Origin: Pithys albifrons albifrons
Taxonomy: Eukaryota; Chordata; Aves; Passeriformes; Thamnophilidae
Direction: 5' to 3'
NCBI RefSeq assembly: GCF_047495875.1
Contig: NC_092467.1
Span: 15,775,566-15,839,565 of the forward strand
Length of the DNA stretch: 64,000 nt
The notes under the pieces are model-generated. The model was given only the letters and a program-made list of their open reading frames with translations. It did not search any database and was not told the origin of the DNA. This document shows, one piece after another, positions 23,801-37,639 of this stretch. A program made the translations under genes and the position numbers. The first letter of the stretch is position 1, and each line of letters begins with the position of its first letter.

Positions 23801-26800
23801 GGATAGAAAACCTACCTACAGAAAAAGCAAGGTAGAAACAAACTTAAGCAACCCAAGGTTATAGCGCACACCTTAACCACTTGAAAATAACTTATGAAAG
23901 TTTCTACAGCAAATTGAAGACCCAGAATAAGCTAACATCATGTTAAGAATTATTATTTCTACAGTGATATTCTATAGGCAAAATCAAAATAACAAGCGAC
24001 TTCATCAGAAAATAGAAACTGTACTTTATAGCCATCTGGATCCACAGAGATATTTAATACTGCTAAGAATTAGGGCCTAACGCAGAAGCCATATAGACAA
24101 AAGAGAGAAAGATGGACATAGAGTTATTTAGCCTCAAAAGCCCAAAACTGTCAGGAGTCTACCAATTTTAGCTTGCAAGATAGAGCATATATTTAGAATC
24201 TGAAAAGTCTGGATTTTGTAATAATCACCAGACTCAAACTTAATGCGCAGAGATACAGCCTCTTTGTAAGGCATTCAATAACATCATACTTGATCAAATA
24301 AGAAGGGCCATTAAGACTTTACATATTGAGCAATGGCTCATCTACAAAATATCAGTGTATAGAAAAAGCAAAGGAACACATTGCAAAAGGATATCCAGTC
24401 CTTCCGATAAGACTTTAAAGCAATATATAATATACCCTGGATTAATAACATATTAATAGCTGTGGCAAACTCATACCATTCCCATTTCAATAGTCTGAGC
24501 CAAATAGGGAATGCATCGGACTATCTTTTCAGTAATTCTACTTTTTAAGTGTTACACTGAATCAGGTCAAGCAGAACCCAAGATACTTTATTTCAAGCCT
24601 ATTTCAATGGTTAGTGAGTGCAGCAATTTGAATAGAAAGCGAGAGTGGTACTGTTCTCTGTATTTTAAACTATTTTAATAGTTTAAATAAATGAAAGTTA
24701 TTGAAACTGGTTTCCAGAAACGAACTTGAATCACACACAAATGTGCTGTTTCAATACAGAATAAGATCAGCAGTGCAGAAACGAATTACATTAAAAAAGC
24801 AAGAATATGCTAAATCAGACAAAGATTTAAAACTCTAATACATCGAAGTTGATTCTCCAGTAGCATATGTTTTCTGCCCAGAATACAGCTATTGCACACA
24901 GAAAGTAGGAAATGAAAAGAAATGCTAATCCACACAACAATGCAGCTTCACGGAAGCAGTGAAGTGACACAAAGGCTTCAGTCAGGTCCCTAAAAGCAGG
25001 CATTGGGGCAAAGTGAGATACAGCAGGATGCAAAAGGACTAGGTGAGTGACTTGGACAAGGAAGGGTTCTCACCTTCCTCTCTACCCGGCTGTCCATGCT
25101 CCATGAAACAGATGCCTTTAGCAACTCTAGAGTATATGTAGGGGAAATATATTTGAGAAATTAAGACACTAGAGGTACATGGTGCTGCTTCAAAGAATGA
25201 GATGTTTCTACGGTCTCTCATTCTTATTCTCTCTTTGATTTCTTTTTATAGACACAGACCCATGAAGGAAAGACCTTGCTGACTGAAGCAGTTTCTCTGC
25301 TGAGATATGCTATTGGCATAGAGCTGGCAAAATGCTACTAAATTAAAATAGAAAGCTTAGCAGTTACCTTCACTTAAATACAAAAGCATACACATACTCC
25401 ATTCTCAGTGAAAGAGCAAATAAACACAAAATAAAACTGTACATAACAGCAACTTCTTCTTTAGCTGCAATAAGAGTAATGTTCATGCCGTTATTGTCTA
25501 GAGCTCCCAGGCCATACTAACTCATCATTGCACGGAAGTTACAGAAAGAGCTGATAAGCCAAAGCACCCTTCAGTCATGCCCACCCAACAGTTGCTCAGA
25601 ACCAGCCTGAGGACCTGCCCACTGCCTGACAAAATGCAGCAGAGCCACACTGTCCAGAGCCACTTCAACAAATCACTGGACAGCACATGCCTATAGTAAA
25701 CCCTGGCCACAGATCCACTACAAATTCCAGTATTAGACACCCATATTTTATGTCTCAAATTAGAACTTTAATCCCTAAATCTACATCAACTAACCCTGGA
25801 GTTGCTAAGGTTTTCAGCACAAAAAAGCAAGGTATGTCCCAAAATATCCAGCATCCAGCAGGCATGCCTGGAAACACCTCAGTCCCAGCAGGTATGAGAA
25901 ATTCACATCTTTGAGGTCTGATCTTCATTTAGGATTGCAGTTTCACCCCCTAACATCTTGCCCAAGAACATCAGTACCACAGGCAGGCAGTATTTTTACC
26001 TAGACAAGTTCCACATGAAAATGCAGCAGTAAAAAATTCCCTCAAAATCACTTATCAATGCCATGACACAGGTGGTGTATCCTGCACTCCTCCAAACAAC
26101 TCTTCTCAGCTAGTATGTACAGAAACCAGTTACCTCTTCCAGCAACGTGGAAAAAAACTTAAAAGGTGGGGCAGGAACCCCATGACCAGATGTTGCAAGT
26201 ACATTCTGGCTGAAAATTCCTCTTTCAAACCTATCCCTAACTTCACTGGCAGCTCTGCTCTCTCTGTGTCTAGAGTGAAGGAAAGGGGAACAATTATACT
26301 ATCTGAAATAATTTTCAATGATTGTTTCAATGATTGCATTAACATTCTCCAAGCATAAACAGCCCACAAAACATTTGAAGCAGACATCTAATGATGGATT
26401 TTCCCAACAGAGAAAGCAATTCCTCTAAGCAATAAAACAGTCTGTGAGAAATCTTGCACCCATAAATCTAGTATTTCTCATTACAAAATTTACATCAGCC
26501 ATGAAGTGATTACTTCTAAAATTACAAACCCTTGCGGGTAGGAATATTAGTGGGTTACCAATTGGCATTCTCATGAGTCATGAGAAAAATCAGTCCAAGT
26601 CATAATAGTCCCGTAAAAAACAAAATATAGAAAGAATTAATAGCCTTATTATAGACAGAAAGTTTAGGGCATCCACATAACAAGCATCTAGACATCAAAG
26701 TACAAAGGCCAGCAGTAAGTTCCCATGGAAACTTTCAAAGGTTACACAGGAATGTCCAGATAACACAGCTTTGTCACAACTTTTCAACATATCTTTCCCA

Positions 26801-29610
26801 AAAGCAGTGCTCAGACCCCTCAACTCTCCCCAGCATGTCCCACATAGGTGCATGGAATATGCATAAAGAAAAGAGAGGAGAAAGAGAGAAGAGGAAGTGC
26901 ATTCAAGGCATTCTACTCTTGTAGAACATGGGCAGTAACTTCAGTTCCCAAGGGTCCCTTTGTGTCAGGTGCTGTGTGCTGGGAGCACACAGGATATTTA
27001 GCACCTTGTCAGGTCCCATTCTAAGGCAGAGAGGAAAGGAAGTGGGGCTATATGGGAACAAGTTATGTCCAGCTATCTTGATAGTGCAACAGACTTATCC
27101 CAGGACTTGTCAGAGAGCTGACATGACCCTCGTTCTGAGGATCACTGTCCTATAAAAATGGTTCATCTCACCTTTTTCTTCTTGCAGCCTTCTCTTCCCC
27201 AGACACTGCAACCTAGGAGCAATCTAAGGAGCTATAAGGACAACTGGGATTAAACTAAACATGTTCTAGTAGAAAAACCATGTCCTACAACACACCTCAG
27301 TTAGAAAGAGGTGAGTGTTACAAATTCCTTGAGGAAAGTAAAGGCATTACAACAAGCACCTTATATGATTGATCACAAGTGAATATAATCAGAAATAAAA
27401 TCTGTTGAACTCATCTAGACTCACACTTCACATACATTAAGAAACTTTTCTAGCTTCGCTGCAGGGAAAGTAGAGGAGTAGATACACTCAATTCTAAAAT
27501 ACATTTCTACACAGCTAGTTAAACATAGCATGTTATACTGGTTTGGATTACTCACAGAAACTGAGGGAGAAGGCAAACAGAAGAAAAGTGGGGGAAATGG
27601 TAAATGGAAGAAAAGGGGAAAAGGGGACTACACCTAAAAGCAAAGCAAGAACTACGACAACATTTCCCCTCCAATTAACAAGGCAACTGTTCCAATGACA
27701 GGCAGAGGACTAACCTTGACCAAGTATCATGGCAGATGAAACTTTGCTGTGCAGTGCTGGCACCATCCATTGCTATTAAGCTCCGCTATTGCATTGGTAA
27801 GAGGCAACTCAGGAAGGAGCAAAGAGGCCACTTCATTTCCTCATTAGCAGCAGCAGAGCACTGATTCCAGTTCACAGGCACAAGTGAGAGATAGAGGAGG
27901 CAAGGTGGGACATTCAGTTGACAAGTCAGTTCCCAGCCACATAAATTAGAAGATTGTTCCTCAGCATGCTGAATAACCAGGTTTTGGAACTGGCTCTTCT
28001 GTCTGGAGAGTCTCAGAGCTTGCCTGAGACCAACCTGAACACAAAGGGGAGAAGGTAGCCTCAGCTCACACCACAGTCATATGAATAGTTTAGTATTTTA
28101 TTTTTACTGCAACTCTGATTATTGACTGTTGTGTTACTTGACTTGCACAGCATTGTGCAAAATTTACTACAAACAAGGTAACAGTAGCAAAAAAAAGCCT
28201 GTAAATAAATGCTAGCAAAAGAAATTATTAGGAACAAAAATATACTGAAAGAAAACATTCACACAATTTATTGTCTCATCTTCACTGTACCCTGTGCATT
28301 TCATTTTAACTCTTCAGGGAGGAGCCTGGTCACATACTCCATGTTTATGAGAAAACTATTTCTCAACTATTTTATTCCTTATCATCAAATGAAAAAAATA
28401 TTCAACATCCTTATGCTTTCTACCCTAATAATACATTTGAAATTTATAGGATTGTAAAATGATAGCCCATCATGGCATTAGTTTTTGATCTATTGGTGCC
28501 ATTTTAGTAGATGATAATCATTTATCAGCTGAAAATACTGGCCTAGTAAAAACACAGTTCACTGCTCCCAGAATACATTTTACAGCTAAAGGATAAATAT
28601 TTACTTTCTGTCTATTTTCTATTTCACTAGATGTCCACATAGTGAATTGCTCATGTATCTGATTCTAAATTCACCACTACCCATTGTGGTCTTTGATCAC
28701 ACTTTATTACAAAAATGCATTTTCTAAACAAAGCTCAAAGCACTGTTACAAAGAGATGGATAAAAATTAATATGCATATTATGCATAAGTCAGCTTCAGG
28801 ACTCATATTTGAAAATCATCCTCAGTCAGATTTGCTTTAATGTGGGGGTGGTATCTACTGACAAGCACAGAGGGGCAAGTCCTCCCATCCTTCCTGCTGG
28901 GAAAAAATGCTCCATTCCTTATGTGGTCAGCAACTTGCAGAACAGATAATCTAGATACTGTTAAACTCCATATAAAGTTTTTCCTGTTATTCCTTTACTG
29001 CTATTAGGTGATTATGAAACATATTTTATTACAACCCAGACCAGAAGCTTTCTATTTTTGTACAGAACAAATGTGCCTTCAGCAGTAGCCAAGCTACTTT
29101 GCCTGCACTGATAATCCAATATCAACCATGATTGAGATCAGTCATCTCCACAAGAGCCTACTTTTTGCCTTTTTTAAAAAGATCCTTAAAGAAGAAAAAA
29201 CATTTTTATATTAAAGTTAAAACACTTCATTTTGAAACTGTCAAAATGAAAGCTTTCAATTTCCTGGATTGTTTATTAAAATCTCAAAATAGTTTCAGTA
29301 TTTTTCAAAGCCTGATCTGGCAGAGAAAGGACTGAGAAACAAAGCTGTTCACTAGATTAGACCACAGTTCTTACACACTCCCACTCTTTCCCCACTCTGA
29401 TTAAAAATAAATATATGTATTCTTGTATTATTGGGAACATGCTTGCAAACATTTGGCCAAAACATCACTCCACTCCAAATCTTTCAAAATTCCTTTTGAA
29501 TGTTTTCATTACAGATTTTAATTAAGAATTGAGATAGGCATTAAATTATCAAAATTAATTAAGGCATAGAGAAACTCAAAGTAGCATATTTTTCCAGAGA
29601 ACAAAGATCT
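20830..29610. other. No supported gene
   Basis: Nearly 9 kb without a recognisable element or exon. A plus-strand acceptor-like CTTTTTCTTCTTGCAG near 27,185 is followed by about 20 open codons but no donor. A minus-strand donor at about 25,070 lacks a good partner. Confidence 0.6.
21925..21992. repeat. T/G-rich low-complexity tract
   Basis: Alternating GTTTG, GGTTTG and GTTGTT units, interrupted, without other function visible. Confidence 0.75.
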
Positions 29611-29613
29611 ATT

Positions 29614-29618
29614 TTCAC
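29614..29618. repeat. Target-site duplication, left (TTCAC)
   Basis: The five bases directly before the TG of the LTR are identical to the five bases after its CA, the signature of retroviral-type integration. Confidence 0.9.
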
Positions 29619-30238
29619 TGTTATGGGTTTAGCCAGGTGGACCTAAACTTAGGTTTTAAAGTTCAGCTAGGCCTAGGATTGTCAGCTGATTTAAGCTGGG
29701 CTGAGCTAGCTAACAGCTGACTTCTTCCAGCCAATAATATTGTATTCCATACCATACTACATCATCTCAAAGGGTGTACAATCCAGTGTGTGGGAGTGGC
29801 TTGGTCAGTTCCATCGTGGCTGCAGTAAGAGGAGGACATCTAGCAGCTCCTCTACTATGTTAAGCCCTGTTCCTGTTGCCTCTGCTTGCATTTTGTTTGC
29901 ATTCAGGGAGTTAGAGATATTTTGTTGTTATACTTTCTTGCTAAGTGTCTTTTGGAGTGCTTATGAATTTAGAGTAATGGGCTTTGTATTAATTGGGGAG
30001 TGGGGAGTCATTCCTTGTTATATATATATGTAACTTGTGTAAGTGTGTGTTATATTGTAGTTTCCTCTTAATATTCTCTTCTCTGTATAAATACATGTAG
30101 TTAGTTTCAGCATAAACCTGGCTTTGGAAGTTGCTTTTTCCTCTCTCCCTCTTCTTTTTCCCTTGGCTGGTTGGGGGGAGGAGGAACCCTCTCACTCTGT
30201 CCTGGACAGTTGGCGTTTTGCCAGCTCAATCCAGGACA
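29619..30238 (+). mobile_element. Solo LTR of an avian endogenous retrovirus
   Basis: A 620-bp block begins TGTTATGGG and ends CAATCCAGGACA, giving the TG...CA ends of an LTR. It is flanked by a perfect 5-bp duplication, TTCAC. Promoter-like features lie in the expected order on the plus strand: a CCAAT at 29,731-29,735, a TATTCCATACCATA segment that I recall from common avian LTRs, and TATAAAT at 30,086-30,092. There is no internal retroviral sequence, so it is a solo LTR. Avian ERVL-type elements typically make 5-bp duplications, which fits, but the class is inference. ORFs inside it (for example 29,740-30,033) are incidental. Confidence 0.92.
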
Positions 30239-30243
30239 TTCAC
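30239..30243. repeat. Target-site duplication, right (TTCAC)
   Basis: Right-hand copy of the duplicated host target. It matches the left copy at all five positions, suggesting limited divergence since insertion. Confidence 0.9.
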
Positions 30244-30244
30244 A

Positions 30245-33200
30245 CAATGAACTCCTCAAGTAATAGAGGCTGAACTAACACCAACAGCATCTGGCCCACT
30301 GCACAGCCAGTCACTCTTCAGATTGAAGTCACAAGACCAAGTTGTGAAGTGCAACTCTTACACCAAATTAAACCATGTCCAATATGGCAAGACTTCTCAC
30401 CACATTGTCAGAGCACAAATCCTGTACCTACAGCATCTTTCAGTGTTGAATCTCACTCTCCAACTGTCTTCCTGCAGGGTCCTGTCCTCACACCGCAGGG
30501 CATAGTTTACACCTGACATCCCAGTGCAAATTAAACACACACTTCCTCCAAATTTTGCTAATATTCAAACTTCATGTATAAGCCAGTTTTTTTAAAGCTG
30601 ATGAAACAGGTGCTTCTGCTTTTGTTTCGAGGATGAAGCACAATTTACAGGTTGTACTTGGATGGGCTTTTACAAGGATGGGTGTTCAAGCTTGTTAAAC
30701 ACAAAATTTTAACAAACAGTCTGGAAGTAGAATGAATAGGGATGTGAATGTGCTTACTGGAAGTATTCCTTTCCTTACAACTCCAAATAACTTCAAAACA
30801 ATGAAACACTGCAAAGGAAATTTACAAAACAAAATAACTGGTGTAAGATACTAAACCAGAAAAAATTAAAATTATGAAGTGATATATATGGAGCAGGAGA
30901 GGTGAGAAGAGGGAAAGAATTTTCCATATATACAGATAGATAGATATATAGAGAGAGCTGTGGTCTGAGTTAATCTTCACCAATAAGAATAGAGGCTTTG
31001 GGGTTATAATGGATAACTGAAATGTCAAATACTGAACTGTCAAAATTTCAAGAGTAGTCCAAAATTTTTGCAGTGGTCAAAAAGCCATGTCAGAAATTAC
31101 TAGGAATGGAGCAGAGAATAGAAAAGAGAGTATCTTAGCACATCTGCCTAAAAATATGATACTGACTACTTGAATACTTTTGTGCAGTTTCACTTTGCCG
31201 TGTACTTCAGCTAGAAGGTGTAAGAGGAAAGGCAAAAGGTATAAAACAGATTCTTCCTGCAAGATGATGAGACAGATCACAATGCCTCAGCCTGGGCAAC
31301 GACAACAGAGGTTATGAATGACATGTATACAATGACAGGTGACAGAGACAGTGAGTAGGAAATCACTGCTCGCCATCTCTTCCAGCACAAGAATAAGGGT
31401 CAAAAAGAGAAACTGGTAGTATCAAAAGAGATGTTGTTTCAGCCACTGAATAATTAAACTGAGGGAACTGACTGCTAGGGGAATTAGGTGATAAATATTT
31501 ATCTAAGCTCGGGAAGTGTCTGGAGAAAATTTGTTAAAAGCTGTTACATGTAAAGATGTCCTTCTGGCTGAGGAAGTTCTAAGCAAGTTACAAGACCTTC
31601 CCCAGTGTCTTTGTTGGGGTAGTCTCATAACATGTAAGAGAAAAGTAATTTTATACTCTTGAACCACTCTTTGCTGTTTCTAATATATCATCTATTTACA
31701 GACAGAGAGCTGACACAGGGCCAGACATACTGGTGTTTGGGTTACAACAGTATTTTGGCTTTTTTTATACACACTAATGACTTTCATGTCATTATAAAGG
31801 CTAATTTCAAAAATATCCAGTCGAGCTCACCTTTCCTCTGCATACAAGAATAAACAACTTTCAGTATAAAACCTACTACTGATAGGCTAATCTTATTACT
31901 TTGGGGAGTTCAACCTACTTTGGAAGGGAAGGCAAAAGACATCAGCAAAGAGAAGTTTTTTAACCAGGAATGGAGCTGACAGGCTGGTAGAGCCCTGATA
32001 TTCCTCAGCATCCACAAGCTTCATAAAAGGAGGCCTCAGATCATCACAGCACAGTGCTTTCCCACAGCTCTCGTGGCAGCTCTGTAGAAGTAGATTGTAT
32101 ACAAGTTGTTCTTTACAGGTGCTCTTCGAGCAAAGTTTTGCAGGGATAATTTTGATAGTAACATCTACCAACTGAAACTTTTAAGTAGCCTAGCTGGTTT
32201 TGCTGAAAGGAAGAGGTGGGATATGAAATGGGCTGTTTGAGAAGCAACTGTATATGAAATATCTATGGAAATATTTGAAAGGATATTGTTTTGGGTTTAC
32301 CTCTAATAATTTCATACAGTTTTTATACTCTTTTTGAGTGTCTTGCGCACTAAAAATGAGGCCCAGATATAAATTGTATTTATCTAACAATGAAGGCTTG
32401 AAATGTAACCTCCTATTTTGGATCATAAGGGCATTTATACCTACTCCAATTTCCTTAAATTTTAAACTATACTGGCTAGAAAGCATGACAAAATAGATAC
32501 ACTACATGAAAAAGATTTTTATTCTTCATAGATAAGACTACTCTTAAAAAATTTGCCTAGTAAGAAATTTCAAAAACTGACATGGGCTTGTTGGTTGGAT
32601 TTCATTGCTAGTGAAATATATGTTGTTGTGTCATGTCATAAACAGAAAACTGAAGCACCCTTTTAAATCCTTAGCACTCCTGACACTTCCAACAAGTACT
32701 TTGGTATTGGTTTTGGTCTTATCTGTTTGTAACAGACAGCCTCATGCCTTGGAAATCTGACCTGAAAGAAAAATTCAGCCCTAAGTATCTGCTGTCAATT
32801 GGGCAGAAAATAGAAGATGACAGCAAAGTCACTTCTGCATGCCAAATTAGATCTCTTCCCAACATCTTCTAATGTCATTATTAGCACTCAAATACACCGC
32901 ATCAAAATGTGTCTGTATAGGGAGATGGACCAGGCAACATCAAATTTATCTCTTAGTCAATATGACAGGCTGGTTTTGATTCAGACTTTTCAATAGGGAG
33001 AAACTCTTCAGTATCTGCTCCATCATGAAGGTTTGTTTGTGAGTATGGATATTATAATAGATAGAAGCAGTTAGGAAAAAAACCCCTGTATTATGCAGCT
33101 TCATTAAATTTCTGGAATCAATAGTGCAATATGAGTTGCTAAAATCACCAATGTAAGCCTTAGTGCCTAAACCCCAAAGAGTCAATGGTGCAACGTGAGG

Positions 33201-34925
33201 AGTTTCAACAAGATCATCTGCAAGACGTCTACTGTCTGCTACAGAGACAGCCTTAACAGAAAACACTCATTCTAAAGCAACCACATAAATGTGAATTTAA
33301 GTATACCAGATGGTGTTAGAACAATATTCAAAGCACTGAAGAATGAAACTGCATTTGCAGATTAAATTTCAGTCATTTGTTCACAGTTTTATTTCTGATT
33401 AAATGTATCCAAATAAAAGTGAATAACCAGACAAAAAAAGCACTTCACTACTGACAGAAAACAATTCCTGGAAAGTCAAAGTCTGTCCCTGTAGCACTGA
33501 GAAGAGCAAATCATCTAAATACAGTGCCAGTCAGTAAAAACAATAGACATTACAGCTCTATACCCTTCATCTGTATGGCAGAGTTCAGGAGGTTAATAGA
33601 AGAAACTAAATAAACTACAATGGAAAAGGTTTGAAGTCTCATACACATGGGACTATCAACTAACCTAAAGAGGAACCTAAAGACTACTTAATTCTACTAA
33701 ATAAATATCAATAAACTACACTCATTTTAATAAGCAAAATTCTTCCCGTTATTTCATTTTTTATGGCTTCTTAATATCCATTTCATTCAACCAAAGGCCA
33801 GACAATTATAATTTGGTAATGACAATAGAGTTCTGTACCTTCTCATTAAACTTGGATGAAAAAAAGTGTTTATGAATGTTTAAATATTTTGCATTTGGTT
33901 CTTAATGAGCATGTGAAGTGGCTGTTAGGCATTTACACTCATCATCCACAGTGGAGGGGGTCATGTTCTGCCTTCTGATCTGGGCTCACAGATTTGCAAA
34001 CCAGCACATGCTGTGTAATGAAAATGCTTAGGAAGAAACAACAGTAATAATCAAAGTAGTACAAAACCTTCCATGATTTAATCCTGTGTAACAGCAAGTT
34101 TGTGCAAATCTTAATGTTCCAATTTCTTAAATTCTAAAAGCACAGGAAGTTACCCAGGATTGATGCATATTTTAATGCAAAACGTAAGTATGTCATTATC
34201 TTACCAGAAGTTAATTTTACTTTTTCCTATGGCAATTATCAATATTTTCAAAGTGAACTTCAGTATGGAACTTTAACACAGATTTTAATCATCTCATTAC
34301 ATAAAACTTGTCCAGATACAGTTTCTATTACCACAAAATGGTACTCCTTAACAGAGCAGTATGATCATTTAAGTTCTGTGTATACATTATATATATATAT
34401 AGGATACACCAACTTTTGTTAGCTACAGCAAGGTGAACTCTTATCTCCACAGCTCCGTGCCAAATTAAGACTTAGCAAAAGACATACACAGATATTTATT
34501 CATAACTTTTCTTCCTTTCTATTCCTTTTTCCAATGGCCTTCATGTAGACAACAATTTAGTCGAATGTTGCTTCCAATGTTTGAAGTTTCTCCTGTTTGT
34601 CCATTTCTATGAAAAGAGCAAACCACCTGTTGATTTATACAAAGCGATAGAGGGGCACAGTCCATCTACCCCGCTCTGCCACCTCTCCCCCAAAGTCAGA
34701 AAAAGTTAGCATTACGTTTAATGTCATTACAGAACAAATCCAACCAAGCCTGCCTCCACACCAGCAGCCTAGAAAAGAGAAGTCAGTCTCAAGCATAATG
34801 TGGGGAGGGAGCAGGGACAAAAGGCATAAAGACAACTGGCTACAGTTACTGCCACTCAGTTAAGCATTTCCGGGCTGTAGAATCTTCAGGGTAATCAATT
34901 TAATTCTAAAACAAAACACAAGCTA
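30245..34925. other. No supported gene; possible 3' UTR at the right end
   Basis: AT-rich. About 34,490-34,925 could be the 3' UTR of the candidate terminal exon on the minus strand. Otherwise nothing is seen. Confidence 0.55.
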
Positions 34926-34928
34926 GCA

Positions 34929-35041
34929 CTAGTCCTGCTCCATATCTTTGTCTGTCAATTGATACATCTTACATGTGAGCCTGTAGACTAGTACTCCTCC
35001 AACAAATGCACCAATGAAGGGCAAAGATTTTTGAAAATAAA
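34929..35041 (-). CDS. Candidate terminal exon with hydrophobic C-terminal segment
   Basis: A textbook acceptor (CTTATACCTCTCCTCTTACAG) is followed by 113 bases open to a TAG. The peptide starts YFQKSLPFIGAFVGGVLVYR and ends LTCKMYQLTDKDMEQD: a 15-20 residue hydrophobic, glycine-containing segment that could cross a membrane, then a short charged tail. Past the stop the minus strand is AT-rich like a 3' UTR, with an AATAAA hexamer at about 34,495-34,500. Whether it belongs to the same transcript as the other minus-strand blocks is unknown; the 37.2 kb block does not join in phase. I do not recognise the protein. Confidence 0.4.
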
Positions 35042-37237
35042 CTGTAAGAGGAGAGGTATAAGCAAGGTCACTGCTGTAGTCAAAGATGAATGCAACAAAC
35101 AGGTATCATTTTTATAGCAGCTCTTCTCAGAGACTGAGCAAGGGCCAGGCACTATTCACAACCACAATGGCAGAGGATCATTATTCAAAAGAAAATTATA
35201 GTAACAGGCAGTCTTGCATTTGGAAACAAGAAATGGCATAAATTACTGAGCAGATGTGATTCAGTGTTTCTTGTGAGCTCTTACACCTCCTGGTAGGGAG
35301 AACTTGAGCATGCTCTAGCCTAGTTCAGCAACTGCCTCCCTGTGATCACAGCACAGCAGAGTTGGGGTTTGGATTGCTCTGCTTTGGTCTCCTGTCAGGG
35401 GATGGAAGAAATTTTTGTGCCAAATGGGCAAGAGCAGGGAAATTGATGGTGGAGAAATATCTGGGAATTTAGGTCCAGCAGGGATGGCATAACAGGAGCA
35501 TATGTCCAACATAAGTCATCATTTGGTAGAGTCCCTACCCCCAAACAGCCCCATGTCTACATACATACAGGAGAAAGCTTTGTCAGGTACTTCTCAAATG
35601 CAATAGAAGCAGCCAAACTAATCTATATTCCTAACTTTCTCTTCTATATTCCTCGATGCAGATAGAATTTAAATAAAACAAATAAATAATGAAAAAAGAC
35701 AACAACAAAAATGCAACTACAACTAAAAAAAACCTAAAATGCTAAACCATGTGATTTAAAGCATATTAATAATTTCCATAAAGGGACAGACAGTTGTCAG
35801 AGTCATTCACTTAACCCAGAAAATCAACTGCACATGTTTTTTTATTTCTCAGAATGAGTTTCTAAGTCATGAACTAGGTGAAACAGTCACCTTCCTCCCA
35901 CCTCTGCCAAGTAAATAGCAATAGCAGCGGTAACCAGGAGAAAAAAAAAAGTGAAAGCAAAGAATCTGATAACTAAAACTGATGAAATAATTTTAAATTG
36001 AAATTTACATAGTATTGTGTGAGAAATCCCACCCAGTTATAAGTGTTTGTAAAAATGTAATGTTTAACATCAGAATGCAACCTCCAGCATCCTCCTGCAC
36101 ATGAAGGAACCAGCAGCTTGAGATGGTGACATAGCATAAAGGGGTGAGAAAAAGGCCCATGGTGAATCACTCGGCTACCACAGATCCACCACTTAGCAAA
36201 CACATCTCCCCACAAATACCTTTACATTTAAATCTGGCTTACAAATAACTCTTGTAGCTCTAGTCACAAGTATCCTACAAGTAACTTCACAATCCTGTGC
36301 ACAAGATGACAAAAAACCTTGTTGTGGTCTCTAGACCAGAAGTTATGAACAGAATAAATTGCATTCACTGAGGCTGGTGCTTTTGCCTGTCTCCAAACCC
36401 AGTTAAACATCTAACACAACACATGAAGCAGCCATGCCACGTAGTTCCCTTACCTACCACTACCCAAATCCACTTAGTGATTGGAGCACCTAACTAAACT
36501 GGAAAAATGAAAGAGAAGGGAGGGAAAAATAGGAATTACCCAATATCTCTATAAGCAAAAAGTCTAGCAAGTAAATAACAAAGTCAAAGTAACCTATATA
36601 GGTACTAAGTACATGTAATATTGTACTTGATCTTCAGCTCACACATGTCTCTAATAAATGAGTTTTAACGGTACACAGGAAGTGTGCAAGCTTCCCTCAG
36701 CTAAGCAGCAGCAGGAAGTGTCTAGCTCAAGGAATAATTAAATGTCCCTAAAATGATCTCATGAGGCTTTTCTGCACAGAGCAACCAGACTCGCTCATGC
36801 CATACTACATGAGCAGATTCACAGAGAAAAAAAACTGATACAACTTGTTTAACATTCCTCACATTAAAAATGGACATGAAAATAGTCACTGAATAAAATT
36901 AGACATCACTTTTTTCCCCTTCCTTTTTTGTGTGTGTTTAGATAAAACACCAAAGCAATCAATAACACTTTTCAGTCCATTAAGTTTAACTGATGAGAAC
37001 ATCCATTAATAGAGTAATTTCTGAACCTATGGTTATTAATTTTTTTCCTTCAAAACCTATTACTCATTTTGATGACTGTAAGGTTATTGGGCACCCAGGA
37101 AAATGGCCACACTAATAATTCTCTGTTTACTGTCTGTTTTACAAAGTATCTTGCAAAGAGCCTCAAAAATAACAGACAGATCTAATGGCATCATACACAT
37201 CACCCTGGCACTGCCTGTCTTGGGTTTGGCCTCTTAC

Positions 37238-37281
37238 CCATCATAATCCAAGTGCAACTTTAGACGCTTCACGTAAGTTAC
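37238..37281 (-). CDS. Candidate small exon (unidentified)
   Basis: Forty-four bases code VTYVKRLKLHLDYD plus two bases, between an acceptor (CTGATGTTCCAG) and a GTAAGA donor. Two CpGs fall inside it. The remaining frames contain stops. The upstream neighbour at 37.6 kb does not join in this frame, so either that block or this one is misjudged. Part of the same DNA also has donor-like sequence on the plus strand (CAC|GTAAGT), a warning that the match may be fortuitous. Confidence 0.33.
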
Positions 37282-37600
37282 CTGGAACATCAGTGATAAT
37301 ATAAAGATCCTATAAGCATTCAGAATCTATCTTGACTAATTTTCCATATACTGTACCTTTTTACAGGAGCTCTTAAGAGAAGAGAATTAATGTATTTTTA
37401 AGGAGAGCTAGCTTTATTTGAAACATTCCAGAGAATGCTGTGCTTGCATTTAGTTGACTTGGTTTTGCTTTAGAAGTAAAATTTCAATTTCACTATAGAA
37501 AAGCCAAGATTCTGACTTTTACCTCATGATAGGAAGACTCATGCACAACAAATAGAGTTACACAGCCACAGTTATAAAGAATGCACATACATATCCTTAC

Positions 37601-37635
37601 ATTTCAAAATCAGGCAAGTCATCCAGACCCAGGCA
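37601..37635 (-). CDS. Candidate small exon (unidentified)
   Basis: A strong acceptor (TTATTTCTTTTTCTCCAG) and a GTAAGG donor bracket 35 bases. One frame reads CLGLDDLPDFE and would meet a stop just after the donor or, if spliced to 37,281, directly across the junction (AT|G TAA), making it a possible C-terminus. Another frame is also open (AWVWMTCLILK) and is the one phase-compatible with the 46.6 kb block. The frame is therefore unresolved. Confidence 0.33.
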
Positions 37636-37639
37636 CTGG

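Noticed and set aside
35887..35965. Minus-strand hydrophobic reading frame phase-compatible with the 37.2 kb block
   Set aside because: Its core is a T10 tract followed by pyrimidine-rich DNA, better explained as a polypyrimidine tract; the acceptor is weak.
36466..36512. Minus-strand block with excellent acceptor and GTAAGG donor
   Set aside because: All three frames contain stops, so it is not coding; it could only be an untranslated exon.
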